Below, piece after piece: positions 33,821-44,192 of a stretch of 64,000 bases of DNA; within the stretch, counting starts at the first letter, position 1; the number at the start of each line of letters is the position of its first letter. This stretch comes from Zasmidium citrigriseum (lineage: Eukaryota > Ascomycota > Dothideomycetes > Mycosphaerellales > Mycosphaerellaceae). The DNA lies in contig NHNW01000080.1 in NCBI GenBank assembly GCA_002786025.1, forward strand, positions 62,001-126,000, given 5' to 3'. The translations under genes and the position numbers were made by a program. Below the pieces are notes generated by a model that had not been told where the DNA came from, did no database searches, and saw nothing but the letters and a program-made list of their open reading frames with translations.

Positions 33821-35244
33821 CTACACCTTTGTGAGTGGTGCTGCCGTATCAGACTCTCCGATTTTAGCCAATGCCTTGTTGCAGCGTCTCAAAGCTGTGA
33901 TTGAGCGCCCAAGTATGATGAGCTCCAGAGTGATCGCTATGGCGAGCAGGACGCTAGCAGATTTCATCAGTGACCCATTACAGCACCGGAGACCGCTTTC
34001 AGGACTTACACTAGCACCCAGAGAATGATTTGGTAAATAATCAACCAATGCTGCCCTATAGGGCCCCCATCGGGGCTGCCCAACTTGCCTGGCGTACCGA
34101 ACCACATTCCCAAGCTGCGGCATACAAAGCAGACTTGAACTATATCGCTCAGGAGTTGTATCAAGAGGATTATCGCAGCGTATCGCGAGCGGTGCTCTCG
34201 AAGGAACAAATAATGCTGTATGGTGTCGAGATTTCGAGAATGATATCCGAGGAAAGCACACAGGAAAAAATTTACGGAGAAGAAAGTGATCCCCTAGAGG
34301 TTTGCGGGTCAGCATGTAAATCTTCAGTCGTTCGTATAATACATACCCATCTCATCATCCCTGTCGAAAAAGCCACTCCAAAAATGAATGCAAACAAGTC
34401 GACCAGCACTAAGAGTAAGCGAAGTGCCATGTAGTTGGTTGTCAGGGATCTCAGATCAGGCCTCTCCTTGAATACACCCCATTGCTGCCAGCGCCAATGG
34501 TAATTGGGTTCGTTCTCGGAGGGAAAAAAATTTGGTATCCTTGCAGGAAGACCAGAAAGAATGTTGATCTCGGCCACCTTTCCCAGAAAGACTTTGAAGG
34601 CGCGTTTTATTCGGCATAGGATGACAAGATCATATGCAATCAGTATCAAGTAGCAAAACCAAGATGGCTGTTAGCTCATGAACCCCTAATAGCGCCGGGC
34701 TCAAAGACTTACAGCGAAAGGGACTCTGCTGCTAGAAAGTAGCGACAGAACGAGTGTAAACGAGTGGGTCCCACGCTATGAACGTCGCCGGCCGAGTCTG
34801 AGATCACGACAGGGTTGTCTGTGTTATAGCATGCTCGTTTCCAGTAGAAATTCGTGCTTATCAAGGCTGCGGCGGCAAGATCCAGAGCCAATAGAAAACC
34901 CGGCAGAAGCAAATCACGTTGGCTGCGAGGGCGGTAAAGCTTACGCTCAATGCTTTCTTGTTTCCCGTAAGCAATGAGACAGCAGGCTAAAGCCGAGGCC
35001 AGAGCGCACATCTGTGGTAGCATTGTTAGCGATTTGGCAAAGAGGAGACTCTACTTGGGGTCTGACCTACTGTAAAAATGGACTTGGCAACGGTGTTGAT
35101 CCAATCCGCAGTTGCAATGATTTCGGTCATGTAGAGCAGCCAGGCTAGCGGACCCAGCAAAAGCGTGCGCGCAATTGCGTAGTGGCCAGGCAAGCGGCCA
35201 ATGCGACCCCAGAAGAGAGTTACTGTGTGACTCTGTGCGTGCAT
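33821..35244 (-). CDS. Multi-pass membrane protein (about seven helices), one frame break
   Basis: Five exons on the minus strand: 35071-35244, 34713-35011, 34347-34667, 34010-34293 and 33821-33953. Introns are 45-59 bp with borders GTAGGT/ACAG, GTAAGT/ACAG, GTATGT/CTAG and GTAAGT/CTAG. All junctions close in frame except inside exon 2, which is one base short. The frame before 34772 encodes helices two and three; the frame after it encodes SFTLVLSLLSS and joins exon 3 correctly. The CCC at 34770-34772 (GGG on the coding strand) is the likely place. With that base the product would have 403 residues and about seven hydrophobic segments, an arrangement like receptor-type or integral membrane proteins of unknown family. 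I do not recognise the family. Confidence 0.6.
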
Positions 35245-35654
35245 CGTTATCTGTGAAGTCTGACTGTGGTGCGGATGGCATTGAAAACGAGAAGATGGTG
35301 CAAACTTCGATCATGCGGAAGACAGCAAGTGTGAAGGAGTGGTCGATGCAGGTCTTGCTGTGGAGGGTGCACGCATCTCTCATGCATCGCAAGGCTCTCG
35401 GGCCGCCGAGGGGTCTCATTTATGCGCGCATGTCCAATGATAGACAATAGGCGCTGCAAGCTGCAGAATGTGTGACGATCTTCACCTCAGCGTGCTGTGC
35501 CTGAGGCGGCTGGGTCGCACGAATGCGCTGAGCAGGCCCGGGTGGCGCATTCTGGCCCCTCTACGGCGATAGCCATCACGTAGTGACAAAAATGGCGACT
35601 TGGCCCAACTGATGTCCAGCCTTATCCTCCCACCTGTCTTTCTTTCGCCGGGTC
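35245..35654. promoter_or_regulatory. Divergent region between membrane protein and HET gene
   Basis: About 410 bp shared between two divergent starts. No TATA box is evident. The overlapping frames on both strands are not convincing. Confidence 0.45.
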
Positions 35655-37607
35655 ATGTCTCAAAACAAGTTGCAGCGCCGCATTGGAGGCTTCAAAATAT
35701 GTCAGTCATGCAACAATCTGGAAACGGAGTGTGCTCCATACGTACACATCTTGAGAGAACGTGCTTGGAAGGAGCAATATGAGCCGCACCGCTCCAAAGA
35801 CTTCGCCTTGCACCGAAAGGCGATAAACCTCTTCGATAATTTCTCGGCGCTGCGCAGATCTGCAGATCGTGGATGCCATTTGTGTCTGATATGGCACAAG
35901 GCGATCATGAACGAGTGTTTCGCGAAGATTGACGAAGAACGACTGCTCGCATCTGAAGAACCGGTCCGAATAGAGTTGCCCTCTGCTGTGGAAGACCCTT
36001 TCCCGTTCTCTGCATTCATCAAGATCTTGAGCCCGAAGCAGGCGTACATTCGAATCGCAGACACGTTGGAATGGAACAAAAGCGACGGCGACGTGAAGAT
36101 CGAACAGGATCCTCTGGCTGTGAAGTTATGGCAGCACGCCAAGAAGATGCTCGACAGATGCCAATCCGGTCACGAGTCCTGTGTTCAAAAGGCATACAGG
36201 ACCTCACTCCCGACTCGACTCATTCATATACAAGATGACATGTCCGTCGCCATATGTGACACGGCAGAATTGCGGCAGGATCTCTCCTATGCTGCCCTCA
36301 GTTATGCTTGGGGCGGCAACCAGGTCGTTAAGCTGACTGCAGCGCTCGAATCCAGATTGAGAGGAAGTTTCCCCCAAAACGAATTTCCGCGAACACTCCA
36401 AGACACCTTCCATCTCTGTCGGCAGCTCGCAATTCATTATGTCTGGATTGACGCATTGTGTATACGCCAAGACGACCGCGGCGTCGACTTCAATGCCGAG
36501 TCAGAAAGAATGGACCAGATTTACGGCTCCGCGACCCTCACTATCGTCGTTGCGACCGCTCAGAGCGCTAAGGAGGGTTTTTTGGAAGCCCGCTTGCTAG
36601 AGCGAGACTACGCAATCAACCCAAGGCGGGCTCATTTTGCGGATGGGCAGCTGTTCGTTCCTCGCAAAGGACTTGCCGAAGTTAGATCAAAGAGCCCACT
36701 TGCGCTAAGAGCGTGGTGCTTCCAGGAAGAGCTTTTGTCCACAAGGTTGATTTATTGTACCAGCCACGGCATGTTCTGGTCGTGCTCTGAACACCAGTTC
36801 GCGGAGCATCTGAATCCTGAAGGCGACATTACGGAGTTCGAGTCGGTTGTGCCTGTAGTGGAGCCTCATTTCTTTCTGAAGAGCTCAGACAGGCTCTACA
36901 TCTGGGACCAGCTCGTTGAGCAGTACTCGGTCAGAAATGTGACTCTTCCGGAAGACAGACTGCCAGCAATTCGTGGCCTTGCAAAATCGATCGAACACCT
37001 GGCGCACGAAAATCTCCTGTTCGGCATGTGGCAGTGTCGTTTACCTGTCCAATTGCTTTGGATAACGCTCGACCTCAAACCCGAGCTGAAGCCAGATGAA
37101 AGCAGACGAATGTCATCGAAGGAAATTCCGTCGTGGTCGTGGGCATCAACGCCACCAACGCAAGCTGTGCGAATGCCCGGCCCGCAAATCTCCTATTCAA
37201 AGGCGAAGCTTCTCGGCATATCTCCGTCGCAAGATACTCTGAGTTTGAGAGGCCGCTTAAGATTGATGCTGTCCGACCATCGAGAGCTCGAACATTGGCC
37301 AGTAATCGGTAGTATCCAAGGCACAACTGCGAGGGACTTCATGGAGACGGATCAAGAAGCCAATCTATGGGCAAGCTCCGAAGACGAGTTGTTCATCCGC
37401 GAAGAAGGTCGAGATCCGATCGTTATCCAGCTTGACCGCATACCACGTGTTCCATTCCACAATCTGGTGTGTTTCGAGATCAATTACAAGGGTCTGTTGT
37501 TGCTCGAGCCTGGCCTGGACAAGTATAGGAGAGTTGGATGCTCCCAGTTCCATAACGATAACGCGTTCTTTGCCGGTGCTGAAATCGAGACAATCGAATT
37601 GGGGTAG
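35655..37607 (+). CDS. HET-domain (heterokaryon incompatibility) protein
   Basis: 650 residues, single exon. The HET domain runs from about residue 212 to 360: LSYAALSYAWGG, then DTFHLCRQLAIHYVWIDALC with IRQDD, then MDQIYGSATLTIVVA, and further on RAWCFQEELLSTRLIYC, the usual end of the module. The N-terminal 180 residues have paired cysteines (CQSC, GCHLC), often seen in this family. The C-terminal half includes IPSWSWAS, another common HET-protein motif, and beta-rich sequence. Such proteins trigger cell death after fusion of unlike hyphae or act in innate-like responses, but most copies have no proven role. It is divergent from the multi-pass membrane protein. Confidence 0.9.
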   Translation: MSQNKLQRRIGGFKICQSCNNLETECAPYVHILRERAWKEQYEPHRSKDFALHRKAINLFDNFSALRRSADRGCHLCLIWHKAIMNECFAKIDEERLLASEEPVRIELPSAVEDPFPFSAFIKILSPKQAYIRIADTLEWNKSDGDVKIEQDPLAVKLWQHAKKMLDRCQSGHESCVQKAYRTSLPTRLIHIQDDMSVAICDTAELRQDLSYAALSYAWGGNQVVKLTAALESRLRGSFPQNEFPRTLQDTFHLCRQLAIHYVWIDALCIRQDDRGVDFNAESERMDQIYGSATLTIVVATAQSAKEGFLEARLLERDYAINPRRAHFADGQLFVPRKGLAEVRSKSPLALRAWCFQEELLSTRLIYCTSHGMFWSCSEHQFAEHLNPEGDITEFESVVPVVEPHFFLKSSDRLYIWDQLVEQYSVRNVTLPEDRLPAIRGLAKSIEHLAHENLLFGMWQCRLPVQLLWITLDLKPELKPDESRRMSSKEIPSWSWASTPPTQAVRMPGPQISYSKAKLLGISPSQDTLSLRGRLRLMLSDHRELEHWPVIGSIQGTTARDFMETDQEANLWASSEDELFIREEGRDPIVIQLDRIPRVPFHNLVCFEINYKGLLLLEPGLDKYRRVGCSQFHNDNAFFAGAEIETIELG

Positions 37608-37982
37608 GCGAAGTACGAGCCAAGGGCATGACTGCGGCGGTTTTCGTGTGCGGTCCGCAAATCACTGGCTCGGCTTTACAGCGGATCTTCCGTGGGATTG
37701 AGGACCAAGGTGCGATTCGATATCTGCATTCGTAGCCGTAAAATCGGAGAAATTTTCAAGAGACGTGAAGTCTGTGAGGAAGTCGTGAAGTTCAGGGGGG
37801 AGTACGGAAGACGAAACATTCACTTGGCTTGTTGACCTTGATGGCCCAAGCTCCTTCCCGATGACGCAGTGCTCCTTCACGTGAAGCCAGGCACCATCCA
37901 GGTACGCGCCGAGAGAGTGAGATCAAAGAAGCAACTCCATCTTGACCTTTACAGGTCAACATCAATATCAATAACAGTAACG
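37608..37982. other. Intergenic region
   Basis: 3' flank of the HET gene and promoter of the metallophosphoesterase. The open frame of the next gene extends back to 37869 without an ATG. The last 60 bp are A/C-rich, like a fungal 5' leader. Confidence 0.45.
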
Positions 37983-39902
37983 ATGCCTTTCGCGCGCATT
38001 CCGCTACTTCTCGCGCTCCTCCACTCCGTTTCCGCCGAACAGCCATCCGCCCCGTCTCCCATCGCCGCGCCGCTCCGGGAGCTACCATGGGGCCAGCTTA
38101 ACTTCCTACACACCACCGATACACATGGCTGGCATGGAGGACATCTCCAGGAACCGCAATATTCCGCAGACTGGGGTGACTACATCTCCTTCGCGCACCA
38201 TCTCCACAAAAGAGCGGACAGCGATGGCAGTGATCTGTTACTGGTCGATACCGGGGATCGCGTCGAAGGCAATGGACTCTACGATGCGAGCAATCCCAAG
38301 GGAAAATACGATCTGGATATTGTGAAACAACAAAGCATCGATGTGATTACTGTAGGGAACCATGAATTGTACCAAAAGAATACCAGCATCAGGGAGTTTA
38401 ACAAGGTTGTGCCGGACTTCAAGAACTCATATATCGCAAGCAACCTGGACATCTACAACCCTAAGAATGACGAACGTACTCCGATGGCGCAGCGATTCAG
38501 GAAATTTACCACCAAGAATCAAGGGATAAGAGTAGTGGCTTTCGGCTTCATTTTCAACTTCAAGGGCAATGCGAACAATACTGTCGTTCAGCCAGTCGAA
38601 GAGGCCATCGAAGAGCAATGGTTCAAAGATGCTATAGATGATAAGGAAGTCGACTTGTTCCTGGTTGCCGGACACGTCCCTGTGAGAGACAGCCCTGAGT
38701 TCGAGGCAGTGTACAAGGCCATTCGTGATTCGAACTGGGACACTCCAATTGTATTCTTCGGGGGCCATACGCATATCCGCGATTACCGTAAGTTCGAAAA
38801 GAAGGCTTGGGCTCTGGAGAGCGGGCGATACATGGAAACCTTGGGATTCCTCTCCATATCTGGCCTCAGCACAGGCGGCAAAGACGCCATAACGCCGGAA
38901 GCTTCTCTCGACTACAAGAGGCTGTACATCGACAACAATCTGTACTCATTACATCACCACTCGGGGAAGAATGCATCCAACTTCGACACTCCCCTGGGTA
39001 AGAATGTCACAAAAGCAATTCACGAAGCTCGCAAGCAGCTCAAACTGGACCACGCATATGGCTGCGCACCGCACGACTACTGGCTGAGCCGGACACCTTA
39101 CCCATCCAACGACAGCATCCTTACCTGGCTGGAGAACCAGGTGATCCCGGATACCTTCAACTTCAGCAAAACCCCAAGCATCGTCATCACCAACAGCGGT
39201 GCGATTCGTTTCGATATCTTCAAAGGCCCCTTCACCATCGACTCAACGTTCCTGGTCTCACCTTTCACAAGCGGCTTCCGCACCGTGAAGGATGTACCCT
39301 ACAAAGCAGCCAGCCAAGTCCTGCAACTCCTCAATAACGAAGGGCAGATCCTCCTGCCCGACCTTGCCGCTCTCTCCCCAACCCAGGACCTCGACCTGGA
39401 AGCCATCCGTGCTCCACCCGCCCCAGTGAACCCGGATAGCTTCCAGCACAGCCACAACGAGTACACTCACCAACAAGCCTTCGAACACCACCAACAATTC
39501 CTAGGCAACAAGGACGGCGATAAAGACCAACCCCAAGTCCCAGGCTACACAACCAAGGACGACGCCGGCGAAGATGGCGACGACACGATCCATCAGCCGA
39601 TCAAATTCTACGAACAGCCCAACTGCATCGGCAGCAACGTGAGCTTTCCAGCAGTTGAGTATGCTCCCGCGTATGGTCCAGTAGAGTTCCGTCCGTTCCA
39701 TGTCAACCTGCCGGAGAAGGTGGACATTACCTACAACGAGTTCATTGAGAATTGGGTATTGCTGGCATTGCAGTACTTGGGTGAACCTCGGGACCGGAAG
39801 GATACGAGCGCTGTGTTGGAGGGCAAGAGTATGACGGATGTGATCAGCGATTGGATCAAGAAGAGTCCCGAGTGGGCTTGTGAGAAGAAGGAGGATGTAT
39901 AG
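37983..39902 (+). CDS. Secreted/vacuolar metallophosphoesterase, 5'-nucleotidase-like
   Basis: 639 residues from the ATG at 37983, which gives a clean signal peptide (residues 1-19, cleavage after VSA). The calcineurin-type metal ligands are in order: D46-x-H48, D89-x-x-D92 (DTGDRVEGNG), GNHE at 124-127, GH at 230-231 and GHTH at 261-264. A 5'-nucleotidase C-terminal-like region follows at about 395-440 (ITNSGAIRFDIFKGPFT). The insertion rich in His/Gln/Asp near residues 480-535 is probably disordered. Several N-glycosylation sequons are present. The arrangement resembles the yeast vacuolar Yhr202w-type phosphoesterases, so hydrolysis of nucleotides or other phosphomonoesters in vacuole or outside the cell is likely, but the substrate is unproven. 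Confidence 0.85.
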   Translation: MPFARIPLLLALLHSVSAEQPSAPSPIAAPLRELPWGQLNFLHTTDTHGWHGGHLQEPQYSADWGDYISFAHHLHKRADSDGSDLLLVDTGDRVEGNGLYDASNPKGKYDLDIVKQQSIDVITVGNHELYQKNTSIREFNKVVPDFKNSYIASNLDIYNPKNDERTPMAQRFRKFTTKNQGIRVVAFGFIFNFKGNANNTVVQPVEEAIEEQWFKDAIDDKEVDLFLVAGHVPVRDSPEFEAVYKAIRDSNWDTPIVFFGGHTHIRDYRKFEKKAWALESGRYMETLGFLSISGLSTGGKDAITPEASLDYKRLYIDNNLYSLHHHSGKNASNFDTPLGKNVTKAIHEARKQLKLDHAYGCAPHDYWLSRTPYPSNDSILTWLENQVIPDTFNFSKTPSIVITNSGAIRFDIFKGPFTIDSTFLVSPFTSGFRTVKDVPYKAASQVLQLLNNEGQILLPDLAALSPTQDLDLEAIRAPPAPVNPDSFQHSHNEYTHQQAFEHHQQFLGNKDGDKDQPQVPGYTTKDDAGEDGDDTIHQPIKFYEQPNCIGSNVSFPAVEYAPAYGPVEFRPFHVNLPEKVDITYNEFIENWVLLALQYLGEPRDRKDTSAVLEGKSMTDVISDWIKKSPEWACEKKEDV

Positions 39903-40035
39903 CTGATCTTTTGCTGGCGTTGGGAAGAAGGGAATCACGGCCGGGCCGCATGGCATAGAATGAATCTTTCATTTCACTTTCCGCTACCGACTCACATCTC
40001 CCTTCCCCGATTTCACATCGTGCTTGAGGAACAAA

Positions 40036-41707
40036 CTAGTTGGAGCCGCCAGTACCGGCCTTGCTCACTCTGAAATCGCCTGGAGCCAACTTCTGGAAGA
40101 CCTCCTTAGGGTCATACTTCTTGGCAATCTTCTGCAGCGCCTGCAAATTGCTGGCGCCATACGAGCCGAGAGGATCTTGGAATGGCGCCGAGTAGGTAAT
40201 GAGTTCCAATGGCGATGAAGAGCCATGCACATTGGTGTACTCGTGGATTCGGGCGAGCCAGTCATTTGCGGCTTCGGCCATGTGGTCGTCGTGTTCGGCG
40301 TCGAGCCAGGTTGGGTTCAGGACGAGAGCTGCGTCTAAGGTTAGCAAGCGTCTGGGAGTGAGGGAGTCAGATGGGAAGACATACCGATGCGGTCACCAGA
40401 GGTGTAGTTGAGACCGAGAGGGTTGTCGCCGAAGTTCTTGTAGTATTTTGGCAGGGACTCGTATACGAGGTTCCATGTGACGTCTGGGATGTCTTTGTAG
40501 TCGTTGAAGGTGGAGAGCGAGATGTTGTGGACCCAGCGGAGGGCTTCGAGGTCGTTCTGGAAGGTGACGGTTGCGAAGGCGTAACTGGAGAATATGTCAG
40601 TGAGAGTAAGTTGCAACGAGGTGGACGAGACTCACCGCTGGCCCGCAGGGAGGCGGGACTGGAGCTCTTCGGAGAGGTCGCTCATGGTCGTCTTGCGGGA
40701 GGTGTCTGCCAGCTTGGGAAGATCTTGGAAAGACTTCAACAGTGAGCTCTCCGAGTCACCAGCTGTATCGGCCACGATGCTGACGATACGCTGGTCACCG
40801 CTGGTAGTATTGAGGTTGAAGACCACCTCAACGGCGGCATTGACGTCTTCGTTGCTGTTGGCCACAAACTCTGTGAGGTGGTGAAGGGCGTCATCAGTGG
40901 CATTGATGGGCGAGACGATCTCTCCGCCCCAAATCTCGCCGTTCTCGAAAGCCTTGACATCGAAGCGGGTGACGATACCGAAGTTTGAAGAGCCACCCTT
41001 GAGAGCCCAGAAGAGGTCGGTGTTATTCTCAGCATTGGCATTGGCGACCTCGCCTGAGGCAAGGACGATCTCGAAGTTGACGACATTGTCAGCTGTGATA
41101 CCGACTCGAGGTGTGAAGTAGGACAGGCCACCACCCAGGATCATGCCGCCGACACCGACACCAGCAGCACGGGCTCCCGGAGCCATCATACCTTGAGGTT
41201 CCAGCGCTTTGTACACATCTCCCCACGTACCACCAGCGCCGAGCTTGACGGAAGTACGGTCGTAGTTCAAGGACACCTCGTTGATGTTGCTCAGGTCCAT
41301 CACGATTCCGGTATCGATGTCGTTGACTCCAGGCCATGGGTTGTGACCACCGGACTTGATGGCGAAGGAACAGCTGCCAGGTAGTCGAGTACCACCGTTC
41401 ATGGTCTGGAGAAAGTTGGAGACGAGGTCTGCTGAATCAGGGCGGACGATGCACGAGGGGGCGAGCTCTGCGGTCTCGGACCAGCGCTGGTTGGCGTCTG
41501 AGTAGCCGTCGCTGTCTGGCAGGAGGACGTTATCAGGATATCGGGCCGCCATGTTGGTGCACTGGAGACATGTATGTCAGTGCTGTGAATGTTTGGGGAC
41601 CATGCTGGACTCACGCATTCTTGGGCCCGCTGAGCGGGACTCCACCGGCGTGCGGTCACGGCGCCTGCTGCGAGAAGCAGCCCAGCTGTCGCTTGAATGA
41701 GGCCCAT
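40036..41707 (-). CDS. FAD-linked oxidoreductase, berberine-bridge-enzyme type, secreted
   Basis: Four exons (41615-41707, 40636-41561, 40385-40584, 40036-40334) with introns of 53, 51 and 50 bp encode 505 residues, and the frame closes exactly. A signal peptide spans about residues 1-19. The PCMH-type FAD domain (about 60-240) carries the flavin-attachment motif with His in AIKSGGHNPWPG, then GGMILGGGLSYFTPRVG and GGSSNFGIVTRFDV. The C-terminal BBE segment reads YGASNLQALQKIAKKYDPKEVF. Several N-linked sequons are present. Relatives oxidise sugars, alcohols or alkaloid-like intermediates with oxygen and make hydrogen peroxide. It lies tail to head behind the aldo-keto reductase on the same strand, 288 bp away. 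Confidence 0.9.
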
Positions 41708-41995
41708 CTTGATCCTTGCGCGAGGGTGAGCAAAAGATTTATCAGAGGAAAAAGGCTCGGGTTGGTGTCGGAGGGATGGTCACGGCGGAGGTGGTTGTGT
41801 GAAGAGATGAGACGAGGCGAAGAGGAAAATTCGAAGAAAACGAAGCAGGCAGCAAACATTTCAGCGAAGTCATGCATTCGTCACTGCCGCCATGTGAAGG
41901 AGAAGGGGCGGGAGCACGCCTGCCCTCTTCACATGCTTGCCAAGACCCGCCATCCCCCACCAAGAACCCGATAACAACAACACGGAATTGTCGAT

Positions 41996-43455
41996 TTACT
42001 CCAACTTCTTGGGTGGTATTGGCTAGTACTCTATCAGTATCATAATTCACAGCCCCACAAGTCTGACTGCGACTTACCTGCTCTCTTTGCACAGAATCAT
42101 AGTATGCGACCAGCTTGGACAACATGATGTCCGACGGCGTGAGGTCCAATCGCCACGGCACACCAGAGAAGACGAAGCTCATGGGAAATCCGGGATCGAA
42201 GTTGGCAGCCTTATCGATCCGCTCCACCTCTTCCTTTGACAGCTCAATCTCAAGTGCCTCCACATTGGACCGCAAATGCTCAACTTTCCGCCCACCAACG
42301 ATCGGGAAGACGTAAGGGACCTTGTGAAATACCCAGGCCAGCGCGAGACCCTGAATACTCTTTCCCTTGTTATTTGCGATCTCTTCCATGACCTTCGAGA
42401 CTTGGATGTCGGCTTCTTCGGCAGGACGCATTGTGCGATTTCGAGCGGAGGGGTCCTTTGCGGTTTGCTTGCGCTGCTCGGCGGTTTGGATGTGGCCTTG
42501 ACCTAACACGCCCCACGGTACGATTCCCATGCCCTCTGCACGGCACATTGGGATGATCTCACGTTCCATATCACGGAAGGATGCGGCCCATCTTCCTTGA
42601 TAGACCACGAACGGTCGGAGTCCGTGATCTCTTGCGTCTGTTCCCTCGATCAGTCATGGGAAGTCGATGAGAGCGAGAGATATACCCACAGCGATTTGCA
42701 CTGCTGACAATCCAGGCTGGAGTGTCGGATACACCGAGATACAGCACTTTGCCCTCCTTGATGCAGTCATTGAGAGCCAGCATCACTTCCTCAATCGGAG
42801 CCGTGAAGTCCCACCAATGGACATAGAAGACGTCAATATAGTCCGTCTTCAGCTTCTTCAGACTGGCGTTCAAGGACGACCGCAGGCTCTTGATACCATT
42901 CACGACCATGTTGGATTGGATTTCCTTGTCTCTCGAATGGGCTCGACGGCCGGCGGTGTACTTCGTCGCAATGACCATCTGTTCGCGGACGCCTCTGCTC
43001 TCCATCCACTCGCCGATCCACTCCTCGCCCTGCTCGTCCTGGTACATGTTGGCTCTACGAAGACATCAGCATTGTGCGCAAGGGAAACTTCTGCGCTTGT
43101 CCACTTACGTATCGACGAAGTTCCCGCCCATCGAGTAGTAGTCGTCAAGAAGCTCGAGCACCATGTTCTTCGAGCAATGTCCCATGTAATCAGACCTGAG
43201 TTGATCAGCAATCTAGTCTATCTCAACATCAGATGGTAATCTCGTCAACATACCATGCGTCGCCAAAGTTCATGCCTGGAAGGTAAAGGATACGAGGTCA
43301 GCAGGTGTCCTGCACATCACAAATAATAGCTTCTCCCTTCGATCTCACGTACCACCAAGGCATATTGGCGCCACTTTCAGACCTGCCGACGGTGCGAGCA
43401 GTCTATGATATCCCAAGAGGCTCTTCGGCTTGGACGCCAGCTGCATGTGTGCCAT
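41996..43455 (-). CDS. Aldo-keto reductase, aryl-alcohol dehydrogenase (AAD) type
   Basis: Six exons: 43353-43455, 43254-43275 (22 bp), 43109-43195, 42690-43054, 42078-42637 and 41996-42022 (27 bp). The introns (52-77 bp) have consensus borders and the frame closes to 387 residues. The AKR catalytic set is visible: Asp in GGNFVDTAN, Tyr in MYQDEQGEEWIGEW, Lys in VIATKYT and His in FYVHWWD. The motif LGGMNFGDAW near residue 35 spans three exons and is typical of fungal AAD enzymes, which reduce aromatic aldehydes with NADPH. The last exon gives a short PIPPKKLE end, where an alternative acceptor would extend the tail. It is divergent from the zinc alcohol dehydrogenase. Confidence 0.88.
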
Positions 43456-44192
43456 CGTTGCTGTTTCTTCTATCTGTCGGTCGATTATGATCGAACTGGA
43501 GATTCTGGTGATCGTCGAGGTCTCTCTTCGACTAGAGCGGATATCGTGCTCCTGCTGGTGCCATCTTCGTCATGTGATATGAAGCCATAGTATTTATACG
43601 ACTTTGGTCTCATTCTGGTATGTATGGAACGATACGAGTCGACTGAGCAGACCTGACTACTGGTATGCTGCTGCCTTGACCATCCAGGTCTTGGTGTCTG
43701 GCATGTCCTGCAAGAGTTCTCTACGTTGGCCCCTATCGGCGCCGATACTTTCGGGCTCCACATTCTCGACCGAAAGCTCGTCGGCCCAGCACATGAATCG
43801 TTACACCTTTCTCGGAAATAAGCCTCCCTAACAGACTTGGCTCGCACGGCATATTGGTGTCTGGCAACACATCGGCGGCCAGTCATACTTGATTTCACGA
43901 TCCAAAGTGCTGCTCATTGTTCTCTCCGTTGGCGGAGCCTGACCGTGCACAACAGCAACTCAACTGCATCATTGTATCGCAACCGATAATGGGGACATTG
44001 AAGAAGTCAGTGCTGCGTAACATAACAACGGACATAATGCACTCTGCTCCATCACTTTGACATCACTCGTCATGTTGCCGTACAAAACTGCGTCTCAGAT
44101 CCTTCCAAAGCCCATCCCAAACCTTCACAGCCTTGTCTTTACCATACACTTTTGACGCAACGCGCGCGTTTCGCTCCACGCGCATCCCGAAC
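43456..44192. promoter_or_regulatory. Divergent promoter region of AKR and ADH genes
   Basis: About 740 bp between the divergent starts of the aldo-keto reductase and the alcohol dehydrogenase. A shared upstream region would allow joint control, possibly by the neighbouring Zn2Cys6 factor. I did not find a clear repeated CGG motif by eye. There is no supported gene inside. Confidence 0.5.

Noticed and set aside
33789..34028. A plus-strand frame with a signal-peptide-like start
   Set aside because: It lies antisense to the last exons of the multi-pass membrane gene, whose splice sites and frames are coherent.
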